DNA from: Protonemura montana
Taxonomy: Eukaryota; Arthropoda; Insecta; Plecoptera; Nemouridae
NCBI GenBank assembly: GCA_947568835.1
Contig: OX387610.1
Span: forward strand, 2,174,501-2,238,500
Direction of reading: 5' to 3'
Length of the DNA: 64,000 nucleotides
In this document: piece by piece, positions 11,006 through 22,647 of the stretch
Position numbering within the stretch: position 1 is the stretch's first letter
Layout of the letters: each line of letters begins with the position of its first letter
Made by a program: the position numbers and the translations under genes
Notes under the pieces: model-generated
Told to the model about the DNA's origin: nothing
Database searches by the model: none
The model's input: the letters and a program-made list of their open reading frames with translations, nothing else

Positions 11006-11272
11006 TATTCACTGTTTGGCAATAATTAGGTTGACTGATTTCATATCAAGGTCATCATTGATGAACGTAGCGAGCGTAGCGAAATGTTCAATTTAAACCC
11101 AGAAAATCAACCACTTGTTTGTTTGTTTTTTCGAGTTTTTGTTCGCGTTCTGGCGGCTCAACTCGTGATCGAATTTGAACGATATTTGCAGATAACATTT
11201 CTATGTTTTTGCGTTGTTCAGGTTCATTTGCTGAAGAGTTTTGAAACTATTCAAAATATATTCATTTTCCTA

Positions 11273-11875
11273 GCAATATCCTAGCAAGATCCTGGCAAGA
11301 TCCTAGCAAGATCCTGGCAAGATCCTAGCAAGATCCTGGCAAGATCCTAGCAAGATCCTGGCAAGATCCTAGCAAAATCCTAGCAAGATCCTAGCAATAT
11401 CCTAGCAAGATCCTAGCAAGATCCTGGCAAGATCCTAGCAAGATCCTAGCAATATCCTAGCAAGATCCTAGCAAGATCCTGGCAAGATCCTAGCAAGATC
11501 CTAGCAATATCCTAGCAAGATCCTAGCAAGATCCTAGCAAGATCCTGGCAAGATCCTAGCAAGATCCTGGCAAGATCCTAGCAAGATCCTGGCAAGATCC
11601 TAGCAAGATCCTAGCAAGATCCTAGCAAGATCCTGGCAAGATCCTAGCAATATCCTAGCAAGATCCTGGCAAGATCCTAGCAAGATCCTAGCAAGATCCT
11701 AGCAAGATCCTAGCAAGATCCTAGCAAGATCCTAGCAAGATCCTAGCAAGATCCTGGCAAGATCCTAGCAAGATCCTGGCAAGATCCTAGCAAGATCCTA
11801 GCAAGATCCTAGCAAGATCCTGGCAAGATCCTGGCAAGATCCTAGCAAGATCCTAGCAAGATCCTAGCAAGATCC
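11273..11875. repeat. 11-bp minisatellite with 55-bp higher-order period
   Basis: About 55 copies of ATCCTAGCAAG, with CTGGCAAG and CAATAT variants. The CAATAT variant recurs at 11395, 11450 and 11505, giving a 55-bp (5 x 11) higher-order repeat in that part of the array. The 8 variants are spread unevenly elsewhere, which suggests unequal exchange in blocks. Confidence 0.95.
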
Positions 11876-14108
11876 TGCACTGAGCCACTTTACTTGAACA
11901 CCCTTTGTAACACCCTCAGGAATATCCAACAAATCCTACGCAAGATAAATTGGTGAACCCCAGTTCGACCCCCGTCCAGGACAACCTATCGTCTCAGGAG
12001 TACCACTCTAGCAAACAACACCCCAGCTAATCGTCCTGTTCAATATTAATGAAGCTTGCCAGGCACTCGACGGTGAAACTCTAAGGGATAGAGTACTTGC
12101 TCTATGTGCTCTATGTGCTCGATGTGCTCTGTACATGAACTAGACATTACGCAGACTATTTACATTGCATGACTCGCTAATTAATACTTTGTGTGAGAGT
12201 TTTGTTATCGCACAGTTTCTTTTTGTTCTGTTTTTATTTTCAATTTTTTCTACAATCAGACAAGAAAACGATGTTTATTTGGTAAGAAACTCTTGCCATG
12301 AATGTCCTTATTTTAATTGTTGAAAATTGGGGTTCAGATTTAACAAAATCTTCTAAAAATCTCTTTAAATATCTCTCTTTGGCTGTTTTTTAAGAACGCT
12401 TGAGTCAATCTGAACAGAGCCAGTCCGATACTGACCACAACAAAATGATGAAAGGTAAAAATGTTAAACTGGAATAACTTTGCTGTGTTTTCTGGTTTTT
12501 CTGGTATTTTCACTTGGAAGCTTAAACCAGCGAGCGGATGATGGAAACGAAGCTAAACTGGAGAAATGTGCAACCGAACCGGGATTCGAACCCGGATATC
12601 TTTGTTTATTGAGAACATATACTTCAGAAAAAAGGCCCGTAATGATTTTAAACCGTTTTTTTTTTTGGTTTTTTGGGACCATAACGTTTGAGTTGTAAAT
12701 AAATGATTATAATGAGAAAATTTGCTAAATTAAATTACCAAAAATGCCCATTTTTACAGAGAGATCGCCTGCTGGTAAAAATCATAGTCAGGCAATCCAT
12801 TTTTGATGTAGATACGTACAAAGTTTGAGTTAAAATAAAAAGTAAATAATTGTATTAATTCTGACTCAAGAATTGTACAGTGAATTTTAATTAGTGTCGG
12901 TATATCAGTGACACATTGCAATATAAACAGATCGTTAATTTGTTATTTTCTTAGCAACAGCCAATCAGAAGAAGTTTTCTGTTTGTTAACGCTCTGTTAA
13001 GCACTTAACAAGCCACTGAAAAAATCGGCAATTGCAAATTTTCTGATTTTCATTTTTACTGTGAATACATTTTGACAAAAAAGCCTGCCATTGATATTAC
13101 AACGTCCATTTTATTGCTAGCTTTGTCTTGCAAGTTCTTCAGGGACATATTGTACTTGTTTTCCAACGCTTTCAATGACATGTATGTTTTGTAAAACATC
13201 TCCCCAGGCGAGTGTTTCACCTGTTTACCTGTTTACCTGTTGACCTGCGCTGTCGCTGTACAAATATATATTTCCAACTCTGATTACCGCTTTCAAATGT
13301 AACGGATAATGAAAACGCTTTTTTTTATACAAGAGTTCTTTGCAGAAATATCTGTTTTATAAATGGGTGTCCCAACTCTATTCATGGGTAACATGGATTG
13401 CAAACTTTACAAGACTTCTGTTTTTATCAAATGGGTTTTTAATTTAAAATAGATTTGTTATTTATAGTCTTTTATAGTGAAATTAATTGTAGACCACGCA
13501 GTTTTTTTCTAGAAATACCAGTTTGAAAGCTACTTAGAGTCTAGACCAGGGCTGGAGCTACTTGAGAATATGACGTTGATATTCTAAATTGATTTTACCG
13601 TTTTATTGAAATAACAAAATACAGATATTTCTATTCAAATAAATTATCTGTTATTATTATTAACGTTATATGGCGAGATCTAGATTAATTAATTAATTAA
13701 TTTAATACAATAATATTTCTAGTTTCTATCCGGGAAAGAGAATACTACGAAATAATGTCTGTATGCTTAAAAAAATTCAGAGTAAATCGACGAAATCCTG
13801 TGTAATATCGAAGGTTGCAAGCTAACGCTGATTAAACGTTTAACAAATATTATAAATACTTCTTTTGAACAAGATGTCTTTCCATCTGTCTTAAAAAAGC
13901 TAAGATAGTCCCAGTCATAAGAAGGGAAATCGAAAAGAGATCACTAATTACAGATCTATTGCAGTTTTTTCCGACTTCGACAAAATTCTTACATAAGTTT
14001 GCGAATAAAACAGTTAAAAATTTGCAAAAATCTTTGAAGTCTTTAGATTATCAAACTAAAACGTTACAGATATAATTGAATTCGATTGCTTGCATTATAA
14101 AAACAACA
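11876..14108. other. non-coding DNA with a SINE fragment
   Basis: No gene. Minor features: a 10-bp repeat (GTGCTCTAT) near 12105, a tRNA-like SINE fragment at 12547-12600, and a 10-bp repeat (CTGTTTAC) at 13221-13250. The rest shows nothing recognisable. Confidence 0.45.
12547..12600 (-). mobile_element. tRNA-derived SINE-like element, copy 3 (fragment)
   Basis: The minus strand has a good B box in CCGGGTTCGAATCCCGG and the AAATGTGCAACCGAAC-type flank (plus-strand reading) shared with the 9.6 kb copy. The A-box half is missing, so the element is truncated. Confidence 0.5.
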
Positions 14109-14244
14109 ATGTTATGATATGTTTCTCGGTTTTGCTCTGTGTTGATGAGGTTTGTGGCCCTAGAAAGGGTCTCCCGTCTCGGCGTTTCGACAAGGCACGG
14201 CTCGCCATCTTCAGGAGAATATCTTATAACACATATCATAACAT
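14109..14244 (-). mobile_element. Penelope-like terminal motif inside a perfect hairpin
   Basis: A perfect 14-bp inverted repeat, ATGTTATGATATGT (14109-14122) and its complement (14231-14244), encloses 108 bp. On the minus strand the enclosed part reads CTGAAGA (14214-14208), a GC-rich stem region, then GAAAC (14188-14184). This is the arrangement common near the ends of Penelope-like elements, where hammerhead motifs are known. It is short and isolated, so it is probably a remnant. Confidence 0.35.
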
Positions 14245-14744
14245 CATACCATGATTCTGAAAACAACCACTCAACCAAAAAACAACAATGTCCCTTTTCT
14301 CACCAGTTCTCCTATTTCGCCTCTGTTCTCCGTTCTGTATACAGAGTTTCCAGACTCAGTCAATGGTATTTTAGGCAGTTTTATTAGCAAAAAACCATTT
14401 AAAATCGATGTAAATGAGACACATTTTAGCGCGCAGTGAAAGCACTTTTTTTATCCACCACAACGACCTAATGGCTCCGCTCATCCCTTGGCTGCGACAA
14501 AAACCCATTAGTGAAGCCATAGTTTAAAATGAACAGAAGCTATTTGCCGGTGTTATTGGCTATATTATCGCCGGCAGGAACGAGGAGGACAAACGTCCGA
14601 GTAGCTTGAGTACAACCGAGCACAAAGCGCTGTCCGGCAAACAAAATGCCGCGACAATAACCGCAAAATGTTATGTAATCGCTGGCAACTTACGATTGTT
14701 CTATCTTCTCCTCGAATAAACAGCGCCACAGTTTGTGTTAATAT
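14245..14744. other. non-coding DNA
   Basis: No gene or repeat recognised. It leads into the 54-bp satellite element. Confidence 0.4.
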
Positions 14745-16000
14745 AAACAGTCCAGCCTGTGAGAGAAGATATTAGCACAAGGACTGTCCCCTGCATTGCT
14801 ACAGTCTAGCCCGTGAGAGAAGATACCAGCACAAGGACTGTCCCCTGCATTGCTACAGTCTAGCCCGTGAGAGAAGATACCAGCACAAGTACTGTCCCTG
14901 CATTGCTACAGTCCAGCCCGTGAGAGAAGATACCAGCACAAGGACTGTCCCCTGCATTGCTACAGTCTAGCCCGTAAGAGAAGATACCAGCACAAGGACT
15001 GTCCCTGCATTGCTACAGTCTAGCCCGTAAGAGAAGATACCAGCACAAGGACTGTCCCTGCATTGCTACAGTCTAGCCCGTGAGAGAAGATGCCAGCACA
15101 AGGACTGTCCCCTGCATTGCTACAGTCTAACCCGTGAGAGAAGATACCAGCACAAGGATTGTCCCCTGCATTGCTACAGTCTAGCCCGTGAGAGAAGATA
15201 CCAGCACAAGGACTATCCCTGCATTGCTACAGTCAAGCTTGTGAGAGAAGATACCAGCCCAAGGACTGTCCCCTGCATTGCTACAGTCTAGCCTGTGAGA
15301 GAAGATACCAGCACAAAGACTATCCCTGCATTGCTACAGTCTAGCCCGTGAGAGAAGATACCAGCACAAGGACTGTCCCCAGCATTGCTACAGTCTAGCC
15401 CGTTAGAGAAGATACCAGCACAAGGACTGTCCCCTGCATTGCTACAGTCTAGCCCGTAAGAGAAGATACCAGCACAAGGACTGTCCCCTGCATTGCTACA
15501 GTCTAGCCCGTGAGAGAAGATACCAGCACAAGGACTGTCCCCTGCATTGCTACAGTCTAGCCCGTGAGAGAAGATATCAGCACAAGGACTGTCCCCAGCA
15601 TTGCCACAGTCTAGCCCGTGAGAGAAGATACCAGCACAAGGACTGTCCCCAGCATTGCTACAGTCTAGCCCGTGAGAGAAGATACCAGCACAAGGACTAT
15701 CATCGCTACCAACTCAAGAATAAAATTGCTGTTGTTGTAAAAGTGGCGAGATTCCAAAATAATTATTATAACTGCAAAGTAGTTTCTAAGATTGTTTCTA
15801 AGATAATTGGTAGAACCATTTTTAGATGGCTCGGAAAAGTAAACATCTTGGCATGACAAAAGCTTATAAGCCCTAGAAAAATGGCGGGAATCAGTGGAGA
15901 TGATCTGTATAGTTTTTTTTTAAAGGACAGTTGGCCAACATGTCAGCGAAAAACGACCAGTGGCGCCTCTACTGTGAAATTTTGTACACTCACTGAACGG
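14745..16000 (-). mobile_element. element X1 carrying a 54-bp minisatellite (about 17 units)
   Basis: Positions 14750-15692 hold about 17 copies of a 54-bp unit containing CAGTCTAGCCCGTGAGAGAA. They are followed by a unique-looking body (15700-15900) and a conserved end at 15905-16000. The same body and end recur at 21786-22112, next to a single unit. At 62971-63290 the order is reversed, with one degenerate unit. The satellite is therefore part of the mobile element and has expanded in this copy only. Non-autonomous elements with internal minisatellites are known, for example Helentron-related elements and bivalve pearl elements; assignment to either is unproven. Confidence 0.7.
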
Positions 16001-16626
16001 TGTAGAGGAGAAATTAAACGCTGTAGTATTATGAAAGTGTAGTTTTGATTTGATTCATACCGATAAGAACAAAACGTGCAAGATTCCAGTTTTTGTGCAG
16101 TAAAATTACATATGCATGCTTGCACCACCCTACGCTTTTACTGCTATCAGAAACTAAGCTCTTAGTTGCAGGTACATCAAATGGCTTCTGAAGGCCAAGT
16201 CCTGTCCACTTAGGTGTAGCAAGAAACAGACTAAACAAATAGTCAAGTCGAAGCATGTTAGTCAAGGTGTGGCGACCAAAGCTTTTAGCAGAAATTGACG
16301 TGAACATTTCTTTGCTAAATAGTTTCTGACAAACAACTGATTAAGACGCTAGACGAAACGTCAGGAAATTTTTGCTACCACGCAATGCTTTCAAGGAATC
16401 ATTTCGATCCCGACAGCGATGAGTGAATCTAAGAGAAAACACACGAGAGTGAAATTATCGTTTCACTTTTGTTCCCATTCCGCGATATGCTTTGTTAGTT
16501 TTAGCTACCTTAGCGCTAATTTTCAATTGTCTTCACTGAAAAATAGCCGCCAAATGACCGCATTACCGCGACAAAAATGTAAGATGCCACCAGGTGGAGC
16601 CACCGTCGAGTGTTCAGAAATTGCAT
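16001..16626. other. non-coding DNA with a PLE-like motif
   Basis: A further foldback-family trace, CTGATTAAGACGC followed by GACGAAACGTC, lies near 16339-16364. Nothing else is recognised. Confidence 0.35.
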
Positions 16627-17065
16627 TTCGTTATTTCTCGCAGATTACTCGCATTTGAGACTGCACCAACTTCAACCTCAACCTCAACGATTGATAAACA
16701 TGTATCGTGATATTTTGTGTCGTTATTATTTAATTGTAGAGGTTTGTTAAAAAGGACGGCAGCAAGCGCCATCGGGTGGCACCTACCGTTACCACGTGTT
16801 GCCGGCCTCGTTTGCTCAGCAGCAAGCGCCATCGGGTGGCACCTACCGTTACCACGTGTTGCCGGCCTCGTTTGCTCAGCAGCAAGCGCCATCGGGTGGC
16901 ACCTACCGTTACCACGTGTTGCCGGCCTCGTTTGCTCAGCAGCAAGCGCTATCGAGTGGCACCTACCGTTATCACGTGTTGCCGGCCTCGTTTGCTCAGC
17001 AGCAAGCGCTATCGGGTGGCACCTACCGTTACCACGTGTTGCCGGCCTCGTTAGCTCAGCAGAAC
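16627..17065 (+). mobile_element. element Y1 carrying a 60-bp minisatellite (5 units)
   Basis: A conserved left part starts TTCGTTATTTCTCGCAG and includes CAACGATTGATAAACATG. It is followed by five 60-bp units, each containing CACCTACCGTTACCACGTG. The same left part plus the same unit recurs at 22648 (13 units), 53024 (3 units) and, reversed, at 44072 (1 unit). Because 60 is a multiple of 3, all the overlapping frames here are artefacts. Confidence 0.75.
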
Positions 17066-17508
17066 ATTATTAACGCTGACTTTCTGATTATTGATTGACT
17101 GATTCTGGTTTGAAATACTTTTCATCGCCAACGCGTTGGTCAGTTCTGACTTTAATACAACAATCAAATGTTTTTGTATCGTTTTTCCTCCCAATTGCGA
17201 ATGTGAAACGTTGCCAGAAATAACTCCACTCAGAATTGTCAGATATGCTTGGCGTACGGAACTCTAGCGTCCAGATGAGTAGGGTTGGTTTTCCCAACCA
17301 ATTAAGTTTCCTCTACGCATTACACTTGCAATTACTCATTTTCATTTATGCTTTACTTGGTTTTTCCCAGGGCAACAAAATTATACTTTTTTTTTGTCTA
17401 CAAAATAGAATCTCTTCATCAAACTAATTAGTAATTTGTATGCTTTTTATGTCTTACACAGAGGGAACCATGTACTGTCCGTCCTCAACAATTTTCTACC
17501 AGTTTTAC

Positions 17509-18290
17509 TGGTTTTTAGACTCATGTCTACTTGATGTAAACTTAGCACTAGTTTTGACAAAAACTATTTCAACTGGGTTTTGAATGCTAAGTGAAGAACA
17601 ACTAAATTTCCCAACGTTTCGTAACTTGTACCTGTAACTTTATCAAGGACTGCTTTAATCCTTGATAAAGTAACAGGTACAAGTTACGAAACGTTGGGAA
17701 ATTTAGTTGTTCTTCACTTAGCATTAAAACCCAGTTGAAATTAGGGTTGCCATACGTCCCGCGTCCCGCGGAGCAGGACGAACGCCCCGCTCGATCGTAA
17801 TTTTCTTTTAAAAAATCGCGAAATCGAACATTGCATTCGCATTGTTTCTTATAAATAGCTAATTGTTCCTCTTAATGTGCCAATGACATTATGATTATAC
17901 GTGAACTGTCGCCCATAATTTTTTTTTTTTAAATCTATGGTTAAATATATTATTTTTTTAAATAGTTATACGAATTATACCAAAATTACCTGCTGATAAA
18001 TTGAAAGTTGATGCTCAAATATGACTCAGGATTTCAAGTGCCAAGAAAAACCCTTAATATATCTAAAACGCGTAAATTTGCTGAAAATGGCCCTCAAATC
18101 CTGTTCCCACATCCACACCCTTATTTGGGGTGGGGGGGGGGGGCTAACTGTTTCCCGAGCCTCCGGCCTAACTACTTTGTTACTTTTTGTTAACTACTTG
18201 TTAACTGATAACTACTTTGTTTGTTAAAATTTGTCCCGCCTTCCGAAATTTGTATTATGGCAATCCTAGTTGAAATAGTTTTTGTCATTC
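17509..18290. mobile_element. foldback element F2, split by a hAT-like MITE
   Basis: The left arm from GGTTTTTAGACTCATG (17510) runs through CAACTGGGTTTTGAATGCTA. The inverted right arm spans 17664-17741 and resumes after the insertion at 18277 (AGTTTTTGTCA). The central region is an almost perfect hairpin around TTTATCAAGGA/TCCTTGATAAA. The right arm has a stem GTAAC/GTTAC followed by GAAACGTTGGG, parallel to the 8.3 kb copy, but its core reads TTGATAA instead of CTGANGA. Confidence 0.65.
17742..18268. mobile_element. hAT-like MITE with 8-bp target-site duplication
   Basis: The 527-bp insert starts TAGGGTTGCCATA and ends TATGGCAATCCTA, imperfect 13-bp terminal inverted repeats. It is flanked by GTTGAAAT at 17734-17741 and 18269-18276. 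Removing the insert and one duplicate restores the foldback arm, so the insertion is younger than F2. An 8-bp duplication and this terminus are typical of hAT elements. No transposase is encoded. Confidence 0.8.
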
Positions 18291-18847
18291 TAACAGTTTT
18301 ATTTCTTTGAATGGTCTGCATGAATGGCGCGATGAAAAGTTGCTGGTTGCCGGCACATAGAGGTCAGAGCAAGTCAAACAGAGAACATTGGAAACTCAAA
18401 GATACTTTTCTTTCGGCAGAAACTTTCGCCGTGTGACCTCGAAAGTTGGTCGGTTTACCAGCACAGATCAGAGGAAGTAAGCTTCGCGAAACTGGGGGGA
18501 AGTTGGACGAGTGGAAAGTGGATCATTTGCAACTGAATTTGAATAATAACGAAACTTTCTTGCTGGCAACGTGCAGCGAGGGAATCGTGTCTTATGGGAG
18601 GTGGTCCCAGGGAATTTATGGGAACATTTCAAAGTTTTTCACGTCCAGTTTTCTTTTATGCGCGGTTGACGATGCACTTTGATGAAATTTTGGATTTTTC
18701 TTTGGTTATATTATTTAAGTTTTCTTTGATCTTTTACAGTAAATTTTAAAAAATTTCGATTACACTGCGATGTTAAATTATTGAACATTTTCAGGAAAAC
18801 ACTGAGTTTTTTTAAATATGATCCAAAACTTTTTTTTTATGTTGAAC
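18291..18847. other. non-coding DNA
   Basis: No gene or repeat recognised. Confidence 0.4.
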
Positions 18848-18960
18848 ACTATAACCGTCTCAAAAATTGATGCCCAAACGGTTATAGTGATCATAATAAT
18901 AAAATACCCCGCGCATTGCAAGCGTTTGCAATTTAAATCAGATTTTAACTAATAATCCAA
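18848..18960 (-). mobile_element. tRNA-like palindromic element P, copy 2 (core deleted)
   Basis: Inverted CACTATAACCGT arms here enclose only TCTCAAAAATTGATGCCCAA, so the tRNA-like core is lost. The outer arm with AAATACCCCGCGCATTGC and GCAAGCGTTTGC is intact. Confidence 0.6.
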
Positions 18961-19002
18961 AGCTAACAAGTGAATACGTACAGTTTTCACTACTCCCTTC
19001 TA

Positions 19003-19110
19003 GGCTAGGCTAGGTTTATTATCCAGTCATTCACCGACGCCATTAGACCAGTATTATACGGCTCGTTGTCAAAACAGTGCGTCGTTAAACACCACTAATC
19101 AATTATTGTT
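19003..19110 (+). mobile_element. 3' end of the 5S-derived SINE (5'-truncated)
   Basis: It contains the tail blocks CTTCTAGGCTAGG, CATTCACCGACGCCATTAGA and AAAACAGTGCGTCGTTAAAC that end the full copies at 41372 and 45395. No 5S-like head is present. Confidence 0.6.
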
Positions 19111-20911
19111 ATTGCCATGGAGAAAACGATCTAAGAGATCTTCTTTCTGAAACCAGACTCAATAATGTGGCCATACTAACATTTGTCTAAACAACTCATG
19201 GTAGTGAGAAGTTCAAATCTGACAAACCCATCTCTATTATCAAAAATTCACTGTACAAAAATAAGTTACGAGAAGAGAAAAATAGGTTATGTTCCTGAAA
19301 TGTTTGTGAATAAATGCTAGGATCTAACAAAGCAAATTCTAGCTAAAAGAGTTTCCTTTCCTAACTCCTCGCTTGTTTTTGCCCAGCTACTCACGTATAA
19401 CTGAATTTCCTTATTTTCCTTTAACTTGTTAACTTGTAAATTATTTAGACTTTCGGTAATTCCGTTGCTGAGAGAGAAAGTTGTTCGGCGAAGCCACGAC
19501 CGTTTTATGTAAATTCAAATCGTGTAGCTGCAGCGTCGACCACCGCAGCGCTGGTGTCGCGTCCCTCGTGACGGCTTAGCTAGTCCTGGGTTCGACCGAA
19601 GAAAGCTGGAGGGATGAAAATCCCAACTAATCCCGACTCGTTCTTTCTTACCCTTCCACTTTCACCGCATTAAGTTTATGTATCGCTTTATATTTCCTAC
19701 CAACTAATCGTGATATATTTCACAATATATTTTAGCGAGGTCATGTGATTTTTTTGTCATAACAAATTACTAGATGTCTCAAAGACAGAGGTGCTGTAAT
19801 TTTTTGTACCGAAATGGCTTCAGGGTATCCACATAAATAATAAAAAAATACTTTATCTACTTCTAAAAATGTGAAATTCTTCTGACTGAAATTGTGTCTT
19901 CGCGAATAGATTGACTTCGCAAATAAAACAAACAGAATTCGGTTTAAAAGGCAAATAATCTATGACGTCTTGGGCAAAACCAAATGAATTTTTACTAAAA
20001 ATCAATTTTGTTATCCGTTGTTTACTCCAACGCACTCTTTGATTAAAAAAAATCAAGAAAGTTAACATGCTTACTTATAAATATCGCTATGTAGTTCAAT
20101 AAAGAAGCTAAATGGACATTTTGTGAGTTCAAAAATGACCCCAACTTAACCATAAACCCTTTAAAGCCTGTAACGATTGACTGTTTTGACTAGCTACCTG
20201 TACGTTTAGCGTAGTATCCGAGCTTACCTGTTTGACCCTATGGGACCTACGAGGCAGTCGTCTTCCATCAGGAATTTGTTACAGAGCTTGCCTCGATATA
20301 CTTGTGTATTATTTTTGATTGATTAGTACACTTAGGCGTTTTCATACTAATTCCGTGGTTGATAATTTCATATCCAGGCCACTACCTTCCTAAATATCAC
20401 TACAAGCCACGTCAAAACGTTTCACAATAGAGTGACATCATCTCTTTGTACCCAACCTCACGTAGTTGGACTGAACGAATCAACTGCCCGGCAAGCACTA
20501 GGACACGAGATTTCAGTCAAAATGACAAGCTCTTTGACTGAAGGACAAGTCCACCACAAACATACTCCCCATGTACACGAATGTGTCGCATTAACCCAGT
20601 TGTCAGAGCTTTGTGGGGTGCAACCACAAGGGCATACAGAGCTGAAGGAAACCACAAAGCAGCTAGTTGATTTATGATGCTAAATACTGAGTGGTACTTG
20701 GTTGAAGTGGTTCATGAGACTTTAGAAAACTCTTACGAGAATTACTTTTTGAAATTGCAATTATAAAGGGTATATTTTTATTGGTTTCTTTCCAGTTTTG
20801 TTAAAATAGGAGTTTGGGATGTGTTTAAGGTATATTAGTTGAGAGTTGGCTGGTGTGTAATATTCCAGCTGTAGTTTGTAGATATTTTTCAGAATTAAAC
20901 GTTGGGTTTGA
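19111..20911. other. non-coding DNA with an open exon-like frame
   Basis: A frame open from 20366 to 20677 on + follows an acceptor-like TTTCATATCCAG and ends in TGA. It has fairly even composition but no recognisable domain and is not called. Nothing else is seen. Confidence 0.35.
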
Positions 20912-21684
20912 TGGCTAAGCAACACTGCGCTGGGTCAGGTATTGGATGGGTGACCATCATACATATGACCAGTTCAGTTCGGGAGAGAGGTTGGAGGGAT
21001 GAAAGTTAAGCAACACTGCGCTGGGTCGGGTATTGGATGGGTGACCATCATACACATGACCAGTTCTGTTCGGGAGAGAGGTTGGAGGGATGAAAGTTAA
21101 GCAACACTGCGCTGAGTCAGGTATTGGATGTGTGACCATCATGCACATGACCAGTTCTGTTCGGGAGAGAGGTTGGAGGGATGAAAGTTAAGCAACACTG
21201 CGCTGAGTCAGGTATTGGATGTGTGACCATCATACACATGACCAGTTCTGTTCAAGAGGGAGGTTGGAGGGATGAAAGTTAAGCAACACTGAGCTGAGTC
21301 AGGTATTGGATGTGTGACCATCATGCACATGACCAGTTCTGTTCGGGAGAGAGGTTGGAGGCATGAAAGTTAAGCAACACTGCGCTGAGTCAGGTATTGG
21401 ATGGGTGACCATCATACACATGACCAGTTCTGTTCGGGAGAGAGGTTGGGGGCATGAAAGTTAAGCAACACTGCGCTGAGTCAGGTATTGGATGGGTGAC
21501 CATCATACACATGCCAAGTTCTGTTCGTGAGAGAGGTTTGAGGAATGAAAGTTAGTACAGCAACTTCACTCGACTTGCTAATCAACCTCTTGACAGCATG
21601 GATTTGTGGAGGAATCCTGTTGTTCGCGTTGTACCGTCCTTTGGAAGAGACGTTAAGCCGGTGGTCCCCTTGGTGCTTTTCTAA
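20912..21684 (+). mobile_element. 5S rRNA-derived SINE with 7 tandem promoter units
   Basis: Seven 91-bp units each contain GTTAAGCAACACTGCGCTGA and ATTGGATGGGTGACC, matching the A box, intermediate element and C box of animal 5S rRNA genes. The SINE body (TTAGTACAGCAACTTCACTC onward) follows and is cut short near 21684, so the 3' tail is missing. Units are nearly identical and in exact register (starts at 21005, 21096, 21187, 21278). Confidence 0.8.
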
Positions 21685-21785
21685 AAAATGCTATCAGAAT
21701 GTTAATTTCTTACTTAACTTTTAATTCAAAGGATTCCCAGAAAAGTTCCCAACGAGTACAAACTACAAAGCCACCGAAGTACGTG

Positions 21786-22112
21786 TCTAGGCCGTGAGAG
21801 AAGATGCATTTATGCAAGATCCATTACTACTAACTTATTAATGCAATTTAATTTGCGCTTTTCGTAGCGAGATTCCAAAAAACTTGTTTTATCGCCATAA
21901 TAAGTCGCAATAATCTTTTAAATTGTAGAAATATTCTTAAAGCAGCTCGAAAACTAAAAGATCTTGGCATGACACAAGCTTTAGAGCAAAATTAAAATGG
22001 CAGACGTCAGCTGATTTGAATTGTAGTGTTTTTTAAAATGACAGTTGGCCCTCATGACATCCCGTAACGACCGTTGGCGCCTCCACCGGGAAAGTTTCTT
22101 CTCACTGAACAG
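21786..22112 (-). mobile_element. element X2 (54-bp-satellite family, one partial unit)
   Basis: It begins with part of one 54-bp unit (GCCGTGAGAGAAGATGC), followed by the same body as 15700-15900 (GATCTTGGCATGACA and CAAGCTTTA blocks) and the conserved end. It is the satellite-poor counterpart of X1. Confidence 0.65.
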
Positions 22113-22647
22113 AGTATTTCTTAAAAAATTTGAATATCAATTTATTTATTGTATGTAGTTAATGCATGTGAACGGTTTTAGTGTAAAGTTAAGTTTAATT
22201 AATTTTGCTGTCCATCTTGTCGTGTCTTGTAATTGAAATTCTTGTCTTTCTCCACCAATTTTCTTGGCATACACCGAAATCTACTATCCTCAAGATTTTA
22301 ATAACCTTCAATTAAAAAATAAAATCAACTACAAGCGAACAAAGGCGAGATTTTCACAATTTCGTTAGCATTCTTCAAAGAAAAGCGACCCGAGAATTTG
22401 ATGTCGAATCTTTTTTTTTGTTTCAACAAATAAATAGCAATTTAGCGACGTCATGGCATTCCCTGATTTGTTTTGCTTGACTTGCTTTCAACAAGCATTT
22501 CATTTAATTACTTGGAAAATAACTGAGACCTCGTTGGGAAATTGAATACCTTAAGTGTGATGACCTAGAAATTCACAGTCTTATATCAGCTTAACAATTT
22601 GTAGCCATCGATTTCTGCACCTAGCTACCAAGATTATTAAATTTAAT
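22113..22647. other. AT-rich non-coding DNA
   Basis: No gene or repeat recognised. Confidence 0.4.

Noticed and set aside
20912..21550. Cluster of 5S rRNA genes
   Set aside because: Only the internal promoter half of 5S is present in each 91-bp unit, without the 3' third of the RNA, and a SINE body follows.
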